Shown here piece by piece: positions 8,511 through 17,660 of a DNA stretch of 64,000 bases. A program made the position numbers and the translations under genes. The stretch lies in assembly GCA_947378965.1 (NCBI GenBank), contig CANCMG010000006.1, positions 21,320 through 85,319 of the forward strand, read 5' to 3'. Under the pieces are notes generated by a model that saw nothing but the letters and a program-made list of their open reading frames with translations, made no database searches and was not told the DNA's origin. Within the stretch, counting starts at the first letter, position 1; the number at the start of each line of letters is the position of its first letter. This DNA comes from Alcaligenaceae bacterium (GTDB lineage Bacteria > Pseudomonadota > Gammaproteobacteria > Burkholderiales > Burkholderiaceae_B).

Positions 8511-9713
8511 ATGAATAGAGAACAGGGCAAACACAAACCAAACAACACCCTACCTTGGATAACTACGATGATCATTCCAGAAAAATTGGAAAACAAAACT
8601 GGTGTTGTACTGTTTAGTCGCTCATTGCATGAGGCTAAGCACGAAGCCTCACAGTTAGAACTGATTTGTCAGGATATTGGCGTCAGTCAGTACACAGATA
8701 TTTCAGTCGAAAAATACGCTGATGATTTTCTCGTCAATTTAAAGCTGAGTGCGTTACTTTGGGAGTCTAATCCTGATTGCGACACCACACAAATGGGTCG
8801 AGATTTATCGCTCGACTCCGAACATTCAGATCGTGACTGGCTGCTTGAAGCCTTGCTCAGCATGGCGATTAGTCCGATTGCTTATATATTTCCTAACCAT
8901 CAAGAGTTACTGTCTAACCTAAGAATGCGTCGAGATATTGTTGCGACAGCAAAGCGCACAGAACTCTTGTTTGACGTAGATGCAGGTGAGAGACCAAAAC
9001 AATTCTGGCTTGACGACGAAAATATCGGGCCCGTGTTGCGCCCAGATTCATCCCTAACTAGTGCCTTAGAACATGCACTTTGCCCTGACTTGTCTGGACG
9101 TCGCTATGGGTTTAGTTGCCAACGCGCGTCTGAGTATCTGATGCTCGCTGGGCTCGCTAATGAGCTGAAAAGATCAAACACCGGGTTGTTAACAAAAATC
9201 GAACAACAATGGCGTGAAGCACCTCTTAAGAGAGACAATTTTCTGAATTCATTTTTGTTCGAACGCGGCTCAAGCAATCAACCATTTCCCTTGAGATTTT
9301 ATGTTCCTGGCTGCCGAGTCTGGTTTAAAAATCCGGATAATGTCTCTTCTGACATCAAAGGGTTTGAAGGATCTTGGGTCATCTACCTAGGATCTGGGAA
9401 ATTTGTCAATTTCTGGGATAGAGCCAGGCCCTATACCTTAGAGGAAAAATGTATAGAGATTTATCACTGGCGCGATGGTGCCATACGTCAGGACTCTGGC
9501 GATTTAGTCATGAATGAAGAGGTCGTTCAAGAGCGCGTGTTAGAAACACTAGCAGCCCCAAAAGAATATGACCGAATATTAAAAAGAATGATGCGCTATC
9601 GAGATCCCGCTGGCGTGTATGCCGACGGTGGCTGCATAGATAGCACCCGAGATAGTGTGCGCTGGGTTCATCCTGACACCACAAACATACAGATTTGTAC
9701 CTCGTACACTTGA
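8511..9713 (+). CDS. Protein resembling Bacillus transglutaminase Tgl
   Basis: 400 aa. The segment from about residue 135 resembles Bacillus spore transglutaminase: LRMRRDIVATAKR, a following FWLDDENIG, then GFSCQRASEYLMLAGLA near residue 200 where Tgl has FECAT, and GCRVWFKNPDN near residue 270 followed by EGSWVIYLGSGKFVNFW where Tgl has GENVI and AHG. The likely nucleophile Cys is kept, while the two Glu and the His associated with catalysis in Tgl are replaced (Ser, Ser and Asn by eye). An extra 130 N-terminal residues are unassigned. The protein could be a diverged acyltransferase or a non-enzymatic relative. A codon at 8568 is an alternative start. Confidence 0.5.
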   Translation: MNREQGKHKPNNTLPWITTMIIPEKLENKTGVVLFSRSLHEAKHEASQLELICQDIGVSQYTDISVEKYADDFLVNLKLSALLWESNPDCDTTQMGRDLSLDSEHSDRDWLLEALLSMAISPIAYIFPNHQELLSNLRMRRDIVATAKRTELLFDVDAGERPKQFWLDDENIGPVLRPDSSLTSALEHALCPDLSGRRYGFSCQRASEYLMLAGLANELKRSNTGLLTKIEQQWREAPLKRDNFLNSFLFERGSSNQPFPLRFYVPGCRVWFKNPDNVSSDIKGFEGSWVIYLGSGKFVNFWDRARPYTLEEKCIEIYHWRDGAIRQDSGDLVMNEEVVQERVLETLAAPKEYDRILKRMMRYRDPAGVYADGGCIDSTRDSVRWVHPDTTNIQICTSYT

Positions 9714-9762
9714 TGAATTTCGGTTCATTGTACGATCGAGTACCTTGCCGTGTGATGTAACA

Positions 9763-10413
9763 ATGACAGACATGCAAACCGACTTATTTGAACCGACTCC
9801 AAACGAACTCGACTTACCGAAAGTTGTTGTTAATCTTCTGCCCAAAGATGGCAGTGTGACGTATTTTTCAAAGGTGTTCGACCCAAACAACTGCTCGGCG
9901 TTATTGACGTCGTTACGCGCTACGCTCGACTGGCAACAAGACCAGTTATTCATGTTTGGAAAACTAATTACGACCAAACGAGAAGTGGCCTGGGTGGGGG
10001 ATGCAGGTTGTTCGTATACGTATTCGAGCGTTAAGAAGTTTCCACAAGCTTGGACACCCGAGCTGTTACTCATCAAACAGACTGCTGAGGCGCTGGCAAG
10101 CTACAAGTTCAACTCGTGCCTGCTCAATCTGTATCACGACGGTGATCAGGGCATGGGTTGGCACAGTGATGATGAAATTGAACTCGAGCAAAACGCCCCG
10201 ATCGCTTCAGTCAGTTTTGGAGGTAAGCGTAAATTTTCGTTTAAACATAAGTTTGAAAAACTCGGCGCCTCTGTTGTTTTAGAAAATGGGAGTGTGCTGC
10301 TCATGCACGCACCGACTCAACATTTTTGGCAGCATAGTCTGACCAAAACCAAGCGTGCTGTTCTTCCTCGCATTAACCTGACCTTTAGATCCATCAGGCT
10401 TGAGCAGCAATAA
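9763..10413 (+). CDS. AlkB-type Fe(II)/2-oxoglutarate dioxygenase (nucleic acid repair)
   Basis: 216 aa. AlkB-like enzymes oxidatively demethylate alkylated bases in DNA or RNA. The iron ligands are visible in WHSDDE and in the later WQHSL, and the oxoglutarate-binding arginines in PRINLTFR at the C-terminus. The substrate-lid motif LLNLYHDGDQGMGWHSD matches the family. The frame is open from 9655, overlapping the preceding gene, but family length and the position of homology favour ATG 9763. Immediately after the stop, a remnant of a flavoenzyme start begins. Confidence 0.85.
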   Translation: MTDMQTDLFEPTPNELDLPKVVVNLLPKDGSVTYFSKVFDPNNCSALLTSLRATLDWQQDQLFMFGKLITTKREVAWVGDAGCSYTYSSVKKFPQAWTPELLLIKQTAEALASYKFNSCLLNLYHDGDQGMGWHSDDEIELEQNAPIASVSFGGKRKFSFKHKFEKLGASVVLENGSVLLMHAPTQHFWQHSLTKTKRAVLPRINLTFRSIRLEQQ

Positions 10414-10414
10414 A

Positions 10415-10456
10415 ATGACCAAAAAGACGATCGCGATTGTTGGTGCCGGCTGCGAC
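10415..10456 (+). pseudogene. Truncated start of an FAD-dependent oxidoreductase gene
   Basis: The ATG two bases after the AlkB stop encodes MTKKTIAIVGAGCDFR. The first 13 residues are a perfect N-terminal FAD/NAD-binding GxGxxG-type beginning, and then homology is lost. It matches the remnant at 485-625 and shows that a flavoenzyme gene once followed alkB as part of its operon. Confidence 0.7.
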
Positions 10457-10478
10457 TTTAGGCTTTTATACCAATCGT

Positions 10479-11507
10479 TCAATCCACTTTGATACCAGAC
10501 TGTTCAACTAACTTGACCCATCGCTGATAGTCTTTATCAACAAAAGCGCCAAAATCACGAGAGCTTTGGGGCTCTGCCACCTCAACAACCAGAGCGCTCA
10601 GACCCTTTTTTATCTTCTCACTTTTAAGAGAGGTGATCAGCGTCTGGTGAAGCGCTGATATGATCGTATCTGGTGTCCCCTTGGGAGCAAACAATCCCCA
10701 CCACGTCTCATTGACGATTTCTGGGTGACCTAGTTCTTTGAAAGTTGGAATATTAAGAAAGGCTCGTTGTCTTTCTGCCGAGGCCTGAGCGAGCGCGATC
10801 AGTTTTCCACTTTCAACAAAAGACATGACAGCGGGTGGTGTGACAAACATCATTGTTAAGCGCCCGCCAATCAAGTCGGTCATCCCAGGGCCAGTGCCTT
10901 TATAGGGAACATGTAACATGTCAAAGCCGAATACCTTGCCAAAAGAATATCCGTCAAAATGTTGAGATAAGCCAACGCCTGGTGACCCATAACTTAACAA
11001 CGGTTGTTGCTTAGCGTACGTAATAAAGTCCGCAAGATTATTGATTTTCTGATCAGGGGCGATGACCAACACATTCGAAGACGAGCCAATCGCCCCGATC
11101 GGCGCAAAGTCGGCCACTGGGTCATAGGGCTTAGGTTGCCTTAAGGCTGGCACAATTCCGTGCGTCGAAACATGTCCAATCATGATCGTGTAGCCGTCGG
11201 GCTTAGCTCGCATCAAAAGTTGCACACCAACAGAACCCGACGCACCAGCCTTATTTTCAATCACTACCGGCTGCGCCAACAGCCGAGCAAACTCCTCAGA
11301 TAGGAGTCGGGCCACTTGATCCGTACCGCTACCGGCTGGCCCAGGAACAATCATCGTGACTGCGGCTTGCGGAAACGCAGCATGGGCACAGAGCGCTAAC
11401 CAACCACAGCACAACAACAGACAACGCTGCAAAAATCTTACCCTCGCACCGAGACTTATGGCACTAGGCCCTCGTCGATTGACTTTGAGCAGCATCACCC
11501 TTGTCAC
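10479..11507 (-). CDS. Bug/TctC-family periplasmic solute receptor
   Basis: 342 aa from GTG 11507, which overlaps the dioxygenase stop; an ATG at codon 5 is an alternative. A hydrophobic signal segment (CLLLCCGWLALCAHA) precedes the mature protein. Family features are the strand motif VTMIVPGPAGSGTDQVARLL, the second motif PVVIENKAGASGSVG, and DGYTIMIGH. Bug receptors bind carboxylated small molecules for tripartite TctAB transporters or signalling. No TctA or TctB gene is in this window. Co-transcription with a TauD-type dioxygenase suggests that its ligand is related to that enzyme's substrate. Confidence 0.88.
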   Translation of the reverse strand: MTRVMLLKVNRRGPSAISLGARVRFLQRCLLLCCGWLALCAHAAFPQAAVTMIVPGPAGSGTDQVARLLSEEFARLLAQPVVIENKAGASGSVGVQLLMRAKPDGYTIMIGHVSTHGIVPALRQPKPYDPVADFAPIGAIGSSSNVLVIAPDQKINNLADFITYAKQQPLLSYGSPGVGLSQHFDGYSFGKVFGFDMLHVPYKGTGPGMTDLIGGRLTMMFVTPPAVMSFVESGKLIALAQASAERQRAFLNIPTFKELGHPEIVNETWWGLFAPKGTPDTIISALHQTLITSLKSEKIKKGLSALVVEVAEPQSSRDFGAFVDKDYQRWVKLVEQSGIKVD

Positions 11508-12385
11508 ACCGCCTCTCCCGAGATTTGAGTTCTTAGCATTAAGCGCCGCGTACTCGGATCAAAGGCCTCACGCCGATGCATCGCACAGCGGTTATCCCAC
11601 ATCACCAGATCACCAAGTTGCCATTCTTGGCTCCACATGAAACGCGGTTCAGTCGCATGTGCCCACAGCTCATCAAGCAGCGCCTCGCTATCCGCTAAAC
11701 TCAATCCGCTCACATAGGCACCTCTGCGTCTGCCCAAAAATAGACAACGCTTTTTGCTAGTTGGGTGGACTCTCACCAAAGGGTGGACTGCGCCGACCGT
11801 CTTCGTTGGATCGTTAATCTCTGCAAAACCTCTACGCAGTTCACCAGCACTGTTTCTGCTCGCATCATGTACACAACTTAGGGATGCAATCCTCTGTTTC
11901 AACCCAGCCGAAAGTGTGTCGTAGGCCTCGTACATATTCACGAAGTAGGTATTACCGCCAGAGGGCGGAATTTCTATCGCGTATAAACAACTTGCTTTCG
12001 GCGGCAGGTCAACATAAGTCATGTCCGAGTGCCAAACTGCCTCATACGCACCGAGCCCACCAATAGGCTTACCAGCCACCACCACGTTCGAAATAATGGT
12101 GATCTCTGGCTTGTCGACTTCAAAATATGGATTTTTTTCTGAACTACCAATCGGTCGAGCATCTAAATTACCAAAATTTTTTGAAAAGGCAATCAAGTCA
12201 TCTGCAGACAGGGTTGGCATCCCACGAAAGCGCAGCACTACATGTTTAGTCCAGGCCTCTTCAACCTGCTTGCGCACAGAGGCCGTTAGGGGCTGTGAAA
12301 AATCGACTCCGCGTATCTCTGCACCGAGCGCGCCAGGCAAAGGCTGCACGCTCACTGGCGCATTCGAATTTATCATTGAACTCAT
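11504..12385 (-). CDS. TauD/TfdA-family Fe(II)/2-oxoglutarate dioxygenase
   Basis: 293 aa. This family hydroxylates sulfonates, aryloxyacetates and other carboxylates so that they break down. The iron-binding His and Asp are in WHSDMTY near residue 117, and the distal His in CAMHRREAFD near the C-terminus with the oxoglutarate Arg in RRLMLRTQ. The start at 12385 has GGAG about 9 bases upstream; an in-frame upstream codon at 12463 would add an unlikely basic tail. The stop overlaps the Bug receptor start, so the two are coupled. Confidence 0.87.
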   Translation of the reverse strand: MSSMINSNAPVSVQPLPGALGAEIRGVDFSQPLTASVRKQVEEAWTKHVVLRFRGMPTLSADDLIAFSKNFGNLDARPIGSSEKNPYFEVDKPEITIISNVVVAGKPIGGLGAYEAVWHSDMTYVDLPPKASCLYAIEIPPSGGNTYFVNMYEAYDTLSAGLKQRIASLSCVHDASRNSAGELRRGFAEINDPTKTVGAVHPLVRVHPTSKKRCLFLGRRRGAYVSGLSLADSEALLDELWAHATEPRFMWSQEWQLGDLVMWDNRCAMHRREAFDPSTRRLMLRTQISGEAV

Positions 12386-12590
12386 TTCTTGGTCTCCAAA
12401 CACATTCTTATTTTTTATTGGATTCACTTTGTTGATGCAGCACACAATCACGCTCGGCCGCACAGTCGGTCAAACCGAAGACCAGACGCAACTCCGACAA
12501 TATTAGCTGAATTATTTGTCGGATACACACGCGTTTAATTGCGATCCGCTCGTACGCGACATTGATCAATTATCTAGAGATGGGATTTAT

Positions 12591-12842
12591 TCAATGCAAG
12601 AGTGACCCATCACTCGCATCAAACCCTTGAGTGACTGCTTGTGAATCAGGGTTGTTTAGCGCTTCAGTCGCACGCATCGCTCTAAACACACGCACAAGAA
12701 TCGGGTTGATATTGGCCGTGTCAGGGAACAGATGAGTCGCTAACGGCACGGTCCAACAAGAAGCACGCATTTGGATAGCCAGTTTTTGAAAAACAAGAAA
12801 GCCAGCACCTACATCAACAGTTTTTGAAAGGCAGAGAAACAA
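12591..12842 (-). pseudogene. Short ORF, possibly a truncated 2OG-Fe(II) oxygenase-like start
   Basis: 83 codons. The middle (WTVPLATHLFPDTANINPIL to ATEAL, then FDASDGSLLH and stop) resembles the beginning of a putative 2OG-Fe(II) oxygenase family, but the resemblance is from memory and weak. The frame ends right where such proteins would continue, which suggests truncation. The upstream part is made of reiterated agtttttgaaaRgcaRaga-type DNA at about 12779-12895, so the nominal N-terminus is probably not real. It could also be non-coding. Confidence 0.3.
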
Positions 12843-12868
12843 TTTTTAAAAGGCAAAGAAGTCAGAAT

Positions 12869-13597
12869 TTATAGCACTGGTTTATGAAGAGCAAGATTGG
12901 CCGGTTCAGCACGCTCGGTGGTCGGGCGGCCTTCGTCAACCAGCTTAGGTAGTTTTAGAACCCAGCCAGTTTTGGCAGCAAAAGTGTTTAGATCCTCTAG
13001 GCTATCCACATCAACCACAAAGTGCTCATTATCGGTCTCGTAAGGTGTCACTAACTCAGGGTGTTGATCCATGAATTTTCGGCAAACCATATTTCGACCA
13101 GCTTCAATAATCTGACCCATGACAGTGCCACTCAAGACAATGGGATTACCCCGTTGTTCATTGACGACGGGCATCAGAATTTCACCACTCGGGCGTTTTT
13201 TGAAGGCCGCAATTAATTTTCTAATATCGTTGGCATTGATCAAAGGCTGATCTGACAAGGCCATAATGATGGCGTCAAAATTACTGCCTAACGCTTCAAT
13301 GCCCAACCTGACTGACGAGGCCTGGCCATCCTCAGGATTAGGATTGCGCACGACCTTGACGGGAAACTGTTCGACAGCGGGCTCAACTAGCTCATGATGG
13401 TAGCCGGTGACAACAACAACTTCATCAACCCCTGCGCCGCTGAGCGCGATCAGTTGCCGATTGATCAGAGGCACACCCTGCAACTCTAGCAGCGATTTCG
13501 GCACACTACCCATGCGGCTACCTTGGCCTGCCGCTAATAATATGGCCCCGATTCGAGCGCGGGTATAAAGACCGCCTTGTTTTAAGATGCAACCCAT
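12869..13597 (-). CDS. MobA/MocA-like nucleotidyltransferase
   Basis: 242 aa. It has the NTP-transferase signature ILLAAGQGSRMGSVPKSLL near residues 17-35, the DQPL motif (MALSDQPLI) near residue 115, and RGNPIVL. These place it with CTP:molybdopterin cytidylyltransferase-like proteins that finish the molybdenum cofactor for xanthine-dehydrogenase-type enzymes. No such dehydrogenase genes are adjacent, so its partner is unknown. The C-terminal 30 residues (from LPKLVDEG) extend past the usual domain. Confidence 0.75.
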   Translation of the reverse strand: MGCILKQGGLYTRARIGAILLAAGQGSRMGSVPKSLLELQGVPLINRQLIALSGAGVDEVVVVTGYHHELVEPAVEQFPVKVVRNPNPEDGQASSVRLGIEALGSNFDAIIMALSDQPLINANDIRKLIAAFKKRPSGEILMPVVNEQRGNPIVLSGTVMGQIIEAGRNMVCRKFMDQHPELVTPYETDNEHFVVDVDSLEDLNTFAAKTGWVLKLPKLVDEGRPTTERAEPANLALHKPVL

Positions 13598-13880
13598 GAT
13601 GCCTCCAGTGGCTCATTCGTGTGTGACGGATGTTGCTTTCTCTTTAAGCTTAAATCAACCAAGCCTTCAAGGCTAGCCAAAAGAGTTCAGCGCCTTTGTT
13701 ACAAATCGTTGACCCTACATCTCAAACTCATGCCGTTTATGCTTGCGGGGATGTTTTCTGGGATGGTGTAGGGCATGGTCATCAGCGTTTTTCTGTATCG
13801 GCAGTACTTTGTTTTACGCGATGCATTTGAGGAGAATACGTTTTCTTGTTCGCCTCATGTGTAAAGATTGCAGTGAAGTT

Positions 13881-14864
13881 TTAATCCAACTGAATATTCA
13901 AGTCCTTGACTAAGGCGCCTAAACGGATTGCTTCTGAGTGAATCAGATCCGCGAATTGTTGAGGCGTACCCGCAACGATTTCGCTTCCGATAGCTTCCCA
14001 TTTTTTTCGAAAATCGGGATCGCTGAAAATCTCAAGAAGCGTTTTGTTGTATCTATCGATAATGACAGTGGGTGTCTTTGCAGGGACTGCAATACCGTGC
14101 CACGCAAAGTAATCAAAACCTTTGACACCCGCTTCATCCATCGTGGGCACGTTAGGCAAGGCGGGTGAGCGCGTGGCAGTTGTAACCGCTATTGGGTGTA
14201 ATAAGCCCGCTTGAATGTATTTCATTGAGCCGGCTGTGATGTCGACCATACTGAAAATCTGACCACCCAGCAAATCATTCGCCGCAGGCCCAGCACCCTT
14301 GTAAGGAACATGCTGCATAGATATCCCAGTCATTTTTTTAAGTAACTCGGGCCCTAAATGTTGCGGCGAACCGCTACCGGCTGAACCGAAAGTGACTTTA
14401 TTGGGATTTGCCTTTGCGAACTCAATGAATTCTTGCAGTGTTTTGATCGGTGAATCTGCCCTCACTTCAAGAACCAACGGAAACTTCGAAATCTGCGTGA
14501 TAGGTGCAAAATCTTTGACCGGATCGTAGGCGAGATCCTTGAAGATCACTTTATTGATCGTCATGTTGCCGCTTGCCGCTAGCAAAATCGTATAACCATC
14601 GGGCTTAGCTCTTGCAACCTGAGCGGTACCAATATTGCCGCTTGCCCCAGCTTTGTTCTCGACAACCACCGTCACCCCAAGCTTGGCACTCATCGGAACC
14701 GATAACAATCTGGCCATGACATCTGTTGGCCCACCCGGCGGGTAGGGAACAACAAAAGTGATCGCTTGCGTCGGCCATTTATCTTGAGCGTGGCTCGTCG
14801 GCGATAAAAGTATGCATGCAGATGCCAGGATGCCAAGCAGTGGAAATTTCTTTAGTAAGGTCAT
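13881..14864 (-). CDS. Bug/TctC-family periplasmic solute receptor
   Basis: 327 aa with signal peptide (LLGILASACILLSPTSHAQ). The mature domain shows ITFVVPYPPGGPTDVMARLL, VVVENKAGASGNIGTAQVAR and DGYTILLAA, then the later MQHVPYKGAGPAANDLLGGQ, all typical of Bug receptors. It stands alone: 283 bases from the nucleotidyltransferase and divergent from the amidase gene at 15078. The ligand may be an amide or carboxylate linked to that amidase (inference only). Confidence 0.9.
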   Translation of the reverse strand: MTLLKKFPLLGILASACILLSPTSHAQDKWPTQAITFVVPYPPGGPTDVMARLLSVPMSAKLGVTVVVENKAGASGNIGTAQVARAKPDGYTILLAASGNMTINKVIFKDLAYDPVKDFAPITQISKFPLVLEVRADSPIKTLQEFIEFAKANPNKVTFGSAGSGSPQHLGPELLKKMTGISMQHVPYKGAGPAANDLLGGQIFSMVDITAGSMKYIQAGLLHPIAVTTATRSPALPNVPTMDEAGVKGFDYFAWHGIAVPAKTPTVIIDRYNKTLLEIFSDPDFRKKWEAIGSEIVAGTPQQFADLIHSEAIRLGALVKDLNIQLD

Positions 14865-15077
14865 TTTGCGTCGCTTGTTTTTGGTGTTAATTGAATATGT
14901 GGCGATTTTTTGCCATATTAGGCTATTTCAATTAGTCTAGACTCGATGCAGTTCAGCAACTAGAAACCCTTTACTGAGCTTGATTGGCCTGTCGTCTCTC
15001 AAAATACTAAGTACGCGAAAATTTCCAAAACCCGTTTTATCTCGTTCACTCGGGATATCGACATCAAGGCAACTACC

Positions 15078-16481
15078 GTGAACCTTCTTAGCGCAACAGC
15101 AATTGAACTCGCCCAAGCCTATCGCGCTCGAACACTGTCGCCGGTTGAAGCGACCAAAGCCATTTTAGAAGCCACCCCTGCTTTCAATAGTCTCAACGCT
15201 TTTTGTCACCTGAATCCAGAACTGGCGCTGAGCGCGGCGCGCGCCTCTGAGCAACGCTACAGCGCGGGTGCACCGCTTTCTGGTTTGGATGGCGTACCCA
15301 TCGGCATCAAAGATTTGCTCGTCACAAAAGGCATGCCCACCAGACGAGGGTCGCTGACAACCTCGGCCGATGATCCTTGCGATGCGGATGCGCCAGCGGT
15401 TGCACGCTTGCGCGAGGCCGGCGCGGTGATCCTAGGCAAAACAACGACACCAGAATTTGGCTGGAAAGGCATTACTGATTCTGCGCTTGCAGGTACGACA
15501 AGAAACCCTTGGAAGCCGACTCATACACCTGGTGGTTCTAGCGGTGGCTCTGCCGTACAGGTGGCTTGCGGCCTAGGCCCCATCTCTATCGGCACGGATG
15601 GTGCCGGTTCCATTCGCATCCCATCAAGCTACACCGGAGTCTTCGGCCATAAGGCAAGTTATGGTCGCGTACCCGCCTGGCCTGCAAGCCAAGTCGGCAC
15701 GCTTGCCAATGTCGGCCCCATGACCAGAACGGTCGCAGACGCGGCACTCACGCTGTCGATTATTTCGAAATGGGATGCAAGAGACTGGAACGCGTTACCC
15801 CAGCAAGAGATGAATTGGGCTGATTTGCCTGGCACGGGGCTCAAGGGTCTGCGCATTGCCTACAGCCCTGACTTAGGCTTTGGCGGGGTCGATCCAGACG
15901 TCGCTGCGCTCGTAAAAGCGGCCGTTGAAAAAATGGCTGAGCTCGGTGCACACGTCTCTGAAATCAACCCACCCATTGGCGATATGAATGACACCATTGA
16001 TGTGCTGTGGCAGTCGGGTTGTGCGTACGGCCAACGCAATATGACTGAAGCACAACTGAATGTCTTAGAGCCCGGACTGCGCGAAGCTGCCGACCGAGGG
16101 CGCGCCTACACCTTGCCGCAGTATCTACAAGCGGTCGAAGAGCGCAGTGCGTTTGGTGTACGCATGCGCGAGTTTCATACTGACTGGGATCTGCTTGTGC
16201 TGCCCACCATGCCGGGCACCGCCTTTGAAGTCAATCAACTTGGTCCCAAACAGGCAGACGGCTCGATTGGCAGCGCCTGGCGCATTTGGAATCCTTTTTG
16301 TTACCTGTTCAATCTGACGATGCAACCCGCAGCGAGTCTGCCCTGCGGATTTACCGCTAAAGGATTGCCGGTTGGCTTACAAGTCGTTGGGCGCATGCAC
16401 GACGACCTCACCGTACTCAGAGCCTGCGCCGCGCTAGAGCCCCATGTGTCGCCGCTGAAGCTTGCCCCGCGGCCACTCTGA
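15078..16481 (+). CDS. Amidase signature family hydrolase
   Basis: 467 aa from GTG 15078. Amidase-signature enzymes cleave carboxamides with a Ser-cisSer-Lys triad: the Lys is in GVPIGIKDLL near residue 80, the cis-Ser in GGSSGGSA near residue 157, and the nucleophile in GAGSIRIPSS near residue 180. The length is normal for the family. It is divergent from a Bug receptor gene, an arrangement often seen in Burkholderiales catabolic clusters. The exact substrate cannot be assigned. Confidence 0.9.
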   Translation: MNLLSATAIELAQAYRARTLSPVEATKAILEATPAFNSLNAFCHLNPELALSAARASEQRYSAGAPLSGLDGVPIGIKDLLVTKGMPTRRGSLTTSADDPCDADAPAVARLREAGAVILGKTTTPEFGWKGITDSALAGTTRNPWKPTHTPGGSSGGSAVQVACGLGPISIGTDGAGSIRIPSSYTGVFGHKASYGRVPAWPASQVGTLANVGPMTRTVADAALTLSIISKWDARDWNALPQQEMNWADLPGTGLKGLRIAYSPDLGFGGVDPDVAALVKAAVEKMAELGAHVSEINPPIGDMNDTIDVLWQSGCAYGQRNMTEAQLNVLEPGLREAADRGRAYTLPQYLQAVEERSAFGVRMREFHTDWDLLVLPTMPGTAFEVNQLGPKQADGSIGSAWRIWNPFCYLFNLTMQPAASLPCGFTAKGLPVGLQVVGRMHDDLTVLRACAALEPHVSPLKLAPRPL

Positions 16482-16666
16482 CCAAACTGTTGGTTGTGGG
16501 CTGCCTGCTCAAATCGGTAATATCCAAGCGGGCAACACACGACTATTGGCAGTGCTTGAGTGTGACTGACCTTTTGGTAGAACTGTCGGTTAAACGCTAG
16601 TGCTTATTGCTTACCCTCACGCTTTCTCAAGTGGCGCCTAAGACGTTGAGGCGTACCCGCTAAGGA

Positions 16667-17575
16667 TCAAACTCTGCTCGCTTTGCGGCGACTGATTTCT
16701 TTGAGCAAATGCTGCTTGAACGCTAAGGCGACCGGCGACAGTTTTTTACCTGCGAGATGAACGATATGCCACGCAGAGGGCAAAGGAAATCCTTCAACAG
16801 CAATGACACTGACTCCATGCTCCTTCACCAGCCCATGTAGTGCATGGCTCGACACTAACCCAAGTCCGAGCCCCCCAGCCACCGACTCTTTTAAGGCTTC
16901 GTTGCTGCCCAGCTCAAGGCGAACGTTTGGCCGAAACCTGCTCTTTATAAAAAACTGATCACCTGCCATGCGCGTGCCAGAGCCTTTTTCTCGAAGAATG
17001 AAGCGACTTTTAGAAAGCTCAGTCAGCGGCACCGCCAGTCTTTTGGCCAAAGGATCTGAAGTGGGTGCGATTACCACAATCGGGTTAGGCATAAAAACTT
17101 CGTCAACTAAATCTAAGTCACTGGGCGGCATCGACATGATGTAAAGGTCATCCAAGTTTTCACGTAGACGTTGCACCACCCCATCGCGATTAATGATTTC
17201 TAATGAAACATCAATGTCTGGATATTTTTTACAAAAACTGCCCACGAGGCGAGGCATAAAGTACTTTGCCGTGCTCACCACCGCCACTTTAAGTTTGCCC
17301 CGCGAAAGCCCTTTGATGGCGTCGACATGTTGCTCGAAGCCATCCCACTGTTGCGCGATCGAACGAGCGGTTAATGCTAATTCTTTGCCTATATCCGTTA
17401 GATAGATTTTTTTACTGACGACTTCATAAAGCGGCAGCCCGACCGATTCGGTGATCTCTTTAAGCTGCATGGAAGCGGTAGGCTGAGTCACATGCATGGC
17501 CTTAGCCGCAGCGCTCACGCTGCCTTTTTCTGCCAATGCCATTATTAATCTAAGTTGTCGGAAGGTAATATTCAT
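16667..17575 (-). CDS. LysR-family transcriptional regulator, CbbR-like
   Basis: 302 aa. The N-terminal winged helix-turn-helix (MNITFRQLRLIMALAEKGSV, then AAKAMHVTQPTASMQLKEI) is standard LysR, followed by a periplasmic-binding-like effector domain. The N-terminal pattern resembles CbbR/CysB-type carbon-metabolism regulators. It is divergent from an SbtA-like permease with 85 bases between, which suggests that it controls that gene and itself. Confidence 0.88.
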   Translation of the reverse strand: MNITFRQLRLIMALAEKGSVSAAAKAMHVTQPTASMQLKEITESVGLPLYEVVSKKIYLTDIGKELALTARSIAQQWDGFEQHVDAIKGLSRGKLKVAVVSTAKYFMPRLVGSFCKKYPDIDVSLEIINRDGVVQRLRENLDDLYIMSMPPSDLDLVDEVFMPNPIVVIAPTSDPLAKRLAVPLTELSKSRFILREKGSGTRMAGDQFFIKSRFRPNVRLELGSNEALKESVAGGLGLGLVSSHALHGLVKEHGVSVIAVEGFPLPSAWHIVHLAGKKLSPVALAFKQHLLKEISRRKASRV

Positions 17576-17660
17576 AGACTTTTATCTATAGAAAGTTACA
17601 TAAAAATAGATTTTACATTATGCATAGATCTTTCTAAGATGAAGCATCTAAAAGGTCTTT
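17576..17660. promoter_or_regulatory. Divergent promoter/operator between LysR gene and permease
   Basis: This 85-base AT-rich gap contains TAGAAAG at 17589-17595 and its inverted partner CTTTCTA at 17630-17636, and a palindromic TCTATAGA at about 17585. Such dyads are usual LysR binding sites. AAAGG precedes the permease start by about 7 bases. Confidence 0.5.
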
